Part shown: positions 6,741-9,308 of the stretch, in pieces
How positions within the stretch are numbered: the stretch's first letter is position 1
How the letters are laid out: each line of letters begins with the position of its first letter
From: Gemmatimonadaceae bacterium
GTDB lineage: Bacteria > Gemmatimonadota > Gemmatimonadetes > Gemmatimonadales > Gemmatimonadaceae
Length of the DNA: 9,308 bases
Direction: 5' to 3'
Assembly: GCA_013361745.1 (NCBI GenBank)
Contig: JABFXM010000134.1
Location: 1-9,308, forward strand
Notes under the pieces: generated by a model
Database searches by the model: none
The model's input: only the letters and a program-made list of their open reading frames with translations
Told to the model about the DNA's origin: nothing
Program-made: the position numbers and the translations under genes

Positions 6741-7862
6741 ATGACGACCAGCGCGCGCGGGCGGCAGGGCTTCGAGACGCTCGATGGCACTCCGTCGCCG
6801 GAGCGGCGCGACCTGATGCGGTGGAACGTCGGGACGCTGCACCAGAGCTGGTACGTCGCCGCGCTCTCGACGCAGGTGACGGCGAGGAAGCCGTTCGCGA
6901 GCACGATCCTCGAGGAGCCGATCGTGCTCTTTCGCGGGAAGGACGGCCGATCGACGGCGCTGCGCGACCGGTGCCTGCACCGCAACGCGGCGCTGAGCGA
7001 GGGCGACGTCTTCGACGGGTGCATCGGCTGCCCGTATCACGGCTGGACGTACGACGCGAGCGGCGCTTGCGTCACCGTCCCGTCGGAGGGTCCCGGGTGC
7101 GCGCCGCGCGTGGCGCGATCGCTGGAGCGGTTCCCGGTGATCGAGCGCGACGGGCTGGTGTGGGTCTGGATGGGCGACCCGAACGACGCGACGACGAAAG
7201 AGCCCTTCCGCTTCCCGCATCATGGCGAGCCGGGTTGGCGCACGTACTACATGCTCACCTGGTTCGACGGCGACGTCACCGACCTCGTCGAGAACTTCAT
7301 GGACGTGCCGCACACGGCGTTCGTGCACAGCGGGTGGTTCCGCAAGGCGGGGACGGCGAAGCGTGCCGAGGCGACGGTCGAACGCACGCGCGACGCGGTG
7401 CACGTCGAGTACTTCCAGCCCGACGACTCGATCGGCTTCACGAAGTGGCTGGTGAATCCCGACGGCGCGCCGATGACGCACACGGACCGCTTCTTCATGC
7501 CGAACGTGACGCGCGTCGACTACATGTGGGGCGAGCGACGGGGCTTCGTCATCAGCTCGCAGATCACCCCGGCGAGCCCGACGCGCGCGCTCGTCTACAC
7601 CGCGATCACCTTCCGCTTCGGGGTGTTCAACCCGCTCGCGAGGGTCCTTCTCCCCTGGTACACGCGCGTCGTGATCGATCAGGACGTACGGATCATGGCG
7701 AACCAGACGGCGAACATCGCGCGCTTCGGCGGACGCCGCTTTCACGGCACCGAGGCCGACACGATCCATCGCGCGATCGAGTCGCTGCGCGAGCACGCGC
7801 GGCTCGGGGGTGACGGTCCGGCGCCGGAGCCGTTCGTCGAGCGCATCGCGTTCTGGATGTGA
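6741..7862 (+). CDS. Rieske [2Fe-2S] non-heme iron oxygenase, alpha subunit type
   Basis: A 373-aa oxygenase with an N-terminal Rieske domain and a C-terminal catalytic domain. The cluster ligands are CLH (78-80) and CPYH (97-100), spaced as C-x-H-x16-C-x2-H. The mononuclear iron site is NFMDVPHTAFVH (185-196), with Asp188, His191 and His196 in the D-x2-H-x4-H arrangement; the third ligand may be Asp312 or Asp314. Enzymes of this class use electrons from a reductase to hydroxylate, demethylate or otherwise oxidise aromatic, sterol or other substrates. No ferredoxin or reductase gene is seen in the window, so electrons must come from elsewhere, possibly through the membrane protein gene at the right edge. 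The start is ATG 6741, four bases after the GH3 stop; GTG 6723 in the same frame would overlap GH3. Its stop overlaps the next start (GTGA). The substrate is unknown. Confidence 0.93.
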   Translation: MTTSARGRQGFETLDGTPSPERRDLMRWNVGTLHQSWYVAALSTQVTARKPFASTILEEPIVLFRGKDGRSTALRDRCLHRNAALSEGDVFDGCIGCPYHGWTYDASGACVTVPSEGPGCAPRVARSLERFPVIERDGLVWVWMGDPNDATTKEPFRFPHHGEPGWRTYYMLTWFDGDVTDLVENFMDVPHTAFVHSGWFRKAGTAKRAEATVERTRDAVHVEYFQPDDSIGFTKWLVNPDGAPMTHTDRFFMPNVTRVDYMWGERRGFVISSQITPASPTRALVYTAITFRFGVFNPLARVLLPWYTRVVIDQDVRIMANQTANIARFGGRRFHGTEADTIHRAIESLREHARLGGDGPAPEPFVERIAFWM

Positions 7863-9022
7863 GCCGGAGCGCGCCGGTCATCGCCGCGGGCGCGAGGTCG
7901 CCGCTCGTCGTCAGGCCGGCGCGTCCGGAGGACGATGCGGCGCGGCGCGAGCTGCTCGCGAGCGTGGCGATGGATGCCGATCTCTCGCTCTCGATCCGAC
8001 GCCGGCCGACCGTGGACGCGATGTACGCGCTGCACGCAGCGGCGTGGGACTCGTGGGTCGTCGCCGACGATGCGGGACGCATCGAGGGGATGGGATCGGT
8101 GCTCGTGCGCGAGGGCTGGCTCGATGGCCGCATCGTGAAGGTGGGCTATCTCGGCGATCTCCGGCTCAGCGGCCGCGCCGAGGGACGACAGCTGCTCGAT
8201 CGCGCGTACGGCCCGATCCTCGAGGCGGCGCGGGCGCGATACGGGTGCGAGTACTGGCTGACGGCGATCATCGCCTCGAACGCACGGGCGCGGCGCGCGC
8301 TGACGGTGCAGACCGAGCGCTCGGCGCGGCGCGGGCGACCGCGCTACACACTGCTGCGCGAGTTCGACATCCGCTTGCTGCACCTCGTGCTGCCGCGGCG
8401 GCGCGAGCGGTCACTGGTGCACGTACGCCGCGCGACCGAGGCCGACATCGGTGCGATCGCGGCGCTGCTCGACGCGGATGCGCGCGCGCGGCCCTTCGGG
8501 TATCCGATGCCCGAGCGCGAGCTGCGGCGGCGACTCGGGACCTGGCCGGGGCTCGGGATCGAGTCGTTCCATGTCGCGGAGAACCGCGCTGGCGTGCTGG
8601 TCGGCGTCGTCGCGCCATGGGACGCGGCGCCGGTGAAGGAGACCGTGGTCGCGGAGTACAGCGGCGCGATGAAGCGCGTGCGGCTGCTGCACGACGCGGC
8701 GGCGCTCGCGCTGGGCAGGCCGAGGCTGCCTGCGCCGGGGGAAGCGTTCCGGTATCAATACCTTACGCATCTCGCGGTGCCCTCGGGGGATCCGGTGGTG
8801 CTGCGGGCGCTGCTCGCGTCGGCGTACGAGGGGGCGCGACGCGAGCGATTTCATTTCCTCAGCGCGTGCGCGCCGGTCGGGGATCCACTCGACGAAGCAT
8901 ACAAGGGCTACCTCGCGACGAACCTGCGGGCGCAGCTCCATCTCGTGACGCTGCCCGACACGCGGATCCCGGAGTCGCTGCGATTCGGGAAGATGCCGGG
9001 GTTCGAGATGGCACTCGTATGA
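7859..9022 (+). CDS. Two-lobed GNAT-like protein
   Basis: A 387-aa protein that appears to hold two GNAT-like halves. The first (about 16-180) has VRPARPEDDAARRELL (18-33), strands IEGMGSVLVREG (75-86) and VKVGYLGDLRLSGRAEGRQLL (split as 93-102 and 103-113), then EYWLTAIIASNARARRAL (131-148), the pattern of the acyl-CoA core and the Asn-containing helix. The second (about 187-366) begins again with VRRATEADIGAIAALL (189-204) and contains SFHVAENRAGVLVGVVAPW (236-254) and YLTHLAVP (301-308). The acyl-CoA loop is degenerate in both halves, so catalysis is not assured. It starts at GTG 7859 within the Rieske stop (GTGA); no ATG lies nearby in frame. It is coupled downstream by ATGA to the membrane protein gene. 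A role in acyl transfer linked to the GH3 product is inferred from context. Confidence 0.8.
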   Translation: MSRSAPVIAAGARSPLVVRPARPEDDAARRELLASVAMDADLSLSIRRRPTVDAMYALHAAAWDSWVVADDAGRIEGMGSVLVREGWLDGRIVKVGYLGDLRLSGRAEGRQLLDRAYGPILEAARARYGCEYWLTAIIASNARARRALTVQTERSARRGRPRYTLLREFDIRLLHLVLPRRRERSLVHVRRATEADIGAIAALLDADARARPFGYPMPERELRRRLGTWPGLGIESFHVAENRAGVLVGVVAPWDAAPVKETVVAEYSGAMKRVRLLHDAAALALGRPRLPAPGEAFRYQYLTHLAVPSGDPVVLRALLASAYEGARRERFHFLSACAPVGDPLDEAYKGYLATNLRAQLHLVTLPDTRIPESLRFGKMPGFEMALV

Positions 9023-9308
9023 CTACAGCGGTCAGGGGTCAGGGGTCGGGGGTCGGGTATGGGTTGCCAGTTGCCGGTAGCCAGTTGCCCGTGGGGGCCG
9101 CGTCCACTGACAACCGGAAACTGGCGACTGGCCACTCGGCGCTCGCCGGCGATCCACGCGTTCCATTCGCGGCAATCCTCACTCTCTATGTCGTGCTCGG
9201 CACCGTGTGGCTCGGGTTCAACCGGTCGCCGGGGCAGATCGTGGCGATCGTGGCGATCGGGTGCGGGCTGGACATGGGGCTGCACTGGGTGCTCCGGAAG
9301 CGCGAGGT
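9019..9308 (+). CDS. Multi-pass membrane protein, N-terminal part (possibly RnfD/NqrB/UnbU-related; cut by window edge)
   Basis: From ATG 9019, which overlaps the preceding stop (ATGA), 96 codons run open to the window end. Residues 45-96 are clearly a membrane protein: DPRVPFAAILTLYVVLGTVW (45-64) enters a first helix, GFNRSPGQ (66-73) forms a loop, IVAIVAIGCGLDMGLHWVL (74-92) is a second helix, and a basic end follows. The DPR entry followed by spaced helices reminds me of the RnfD/NqrB and enediyne-cluster UnbU membrane proteins, which carry electrons through flavin in other systems, but the fragment is too short to be sure. Residues 1-44 are low-complexity and are encoded by the heptamer repeat and its flanks, so they may be a non-homologous extension. 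An alternative start is GTG 9091. Operon position suggests it serves the Rieske/GH3 pathway. Confidence 0.6.
   Translation, partial: MTTAVRGQGSGVGYGLPVAGSQLPVGAASTDNRKLATGHSALAGDPRVPFAAILTLYVVLGTVWLGFNRSPGQIVAIVAIGCGLDMGLHWVLRKRE
9030..9135. repeat. Heptamer repeat block and palindrome inside the 5' end of the last gene
   Basis: Four 7-bp units GGTCAGG, GGTCAGG, GGTCGGG, GGTCGGG fill 9030-9057. After five bases come four units of the GTTGCCA type (9063-9090). A 17-bp spacer follows with GTGG and CCAC at its ends. Four inverted units TGACAAC, CGGAAAC, TGGCGAC, TGGCCAC then fill 9108-9135. The two arms pair at about 20 of 28 positions. Repeats of this kind are normally intergenic; here the block is translated in frame as residues 4-39 of the downstream gene. 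Confidence 0.75.

Noticed and set aside
8825..8851. AYEG-x2-RERF in the second GNAT protein matching AYEGTSRERF in the first
   Set aside because: The match lies at opposite ends of the two proteins and does not extend; I take it as chance in Arg/Glu-rich helices.
9239..9260. Tandem GTGGCGATC repeat
   Set aside because: It is a two-copy 9-bp repeat encoding VAI-VAI in a membrane helix, normal for such segments.

Overview
The window is GC-rich (about 70% by eye) bacterial chromosomal DNA with almost gap-free coding. A zinc-ribbon serine/threonine kinase, strong G/C preference at third codon positions, dispersed short-period repeats and the recurring octamer CGTTAGGC suggest a soil or environmental lineage such as Gemmatimonadota. 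That assignment is an impression, since no rRNA or other marker gene is present.

Layout. (1) 1-755, minus strand: N-terminal part of a Hanks-type Ser/Thr kinase with a zinc ribbon, cut by the left edge. (2) 995-1327, plus: a 110-aa protein I do not recognise. (3) 1370-2338, plus: an intact rhomboid intramembrane serine protease. (4) 2339-2837: a 499-bp stretch without an intact gene. It holds an imperfect hairpin built from ATCCGTG direct repeats (10-bp period) and, on the minus strand, a small membrane-anchored gene (2508-2719) with a good ribosome binding site but split by a frameshift. (5) 2838-4210, plus: a four-helix membrane protein coupled by a GTGA overlap to a fatty-acid hydroxylase/sterol-desaturase family enzyme, followed by a strong hairpin.

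(6) 4299-9308, plus: a very tight five-gene operon. It encodes a GNAT-like acyltransferase, a GH3-family acyl-adenylating enzyme, a Rieske [2Fe-2S] non-heme iron oxygenase, a second two-lobed GNAT-like protein, and the start of a multi-pass membrane protein that may be related to RnfD/NqrB/UnbU. The genes are joined by ATGA, a 4-nt gap, GTGA and ATGA. The set implies one pathway in which a carboxylic acid is activated and conjugated (GH3 plus GNATs) and oxidised (Rieske), with a membrane component that could supply electrons. I know of no described system with exactly this make-up; the substrate cannot be read from the sequence.

Two DNA-level patterns stand out. CGTTAGGC occurs six times, always on the coding strand, either as the rare TTA leucine codon before GGC or as the TAG stop of a gene. 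A heptamer-repeat palindrome (9030-9135) lies inside the 5' end of the last gene and is read through in frame.
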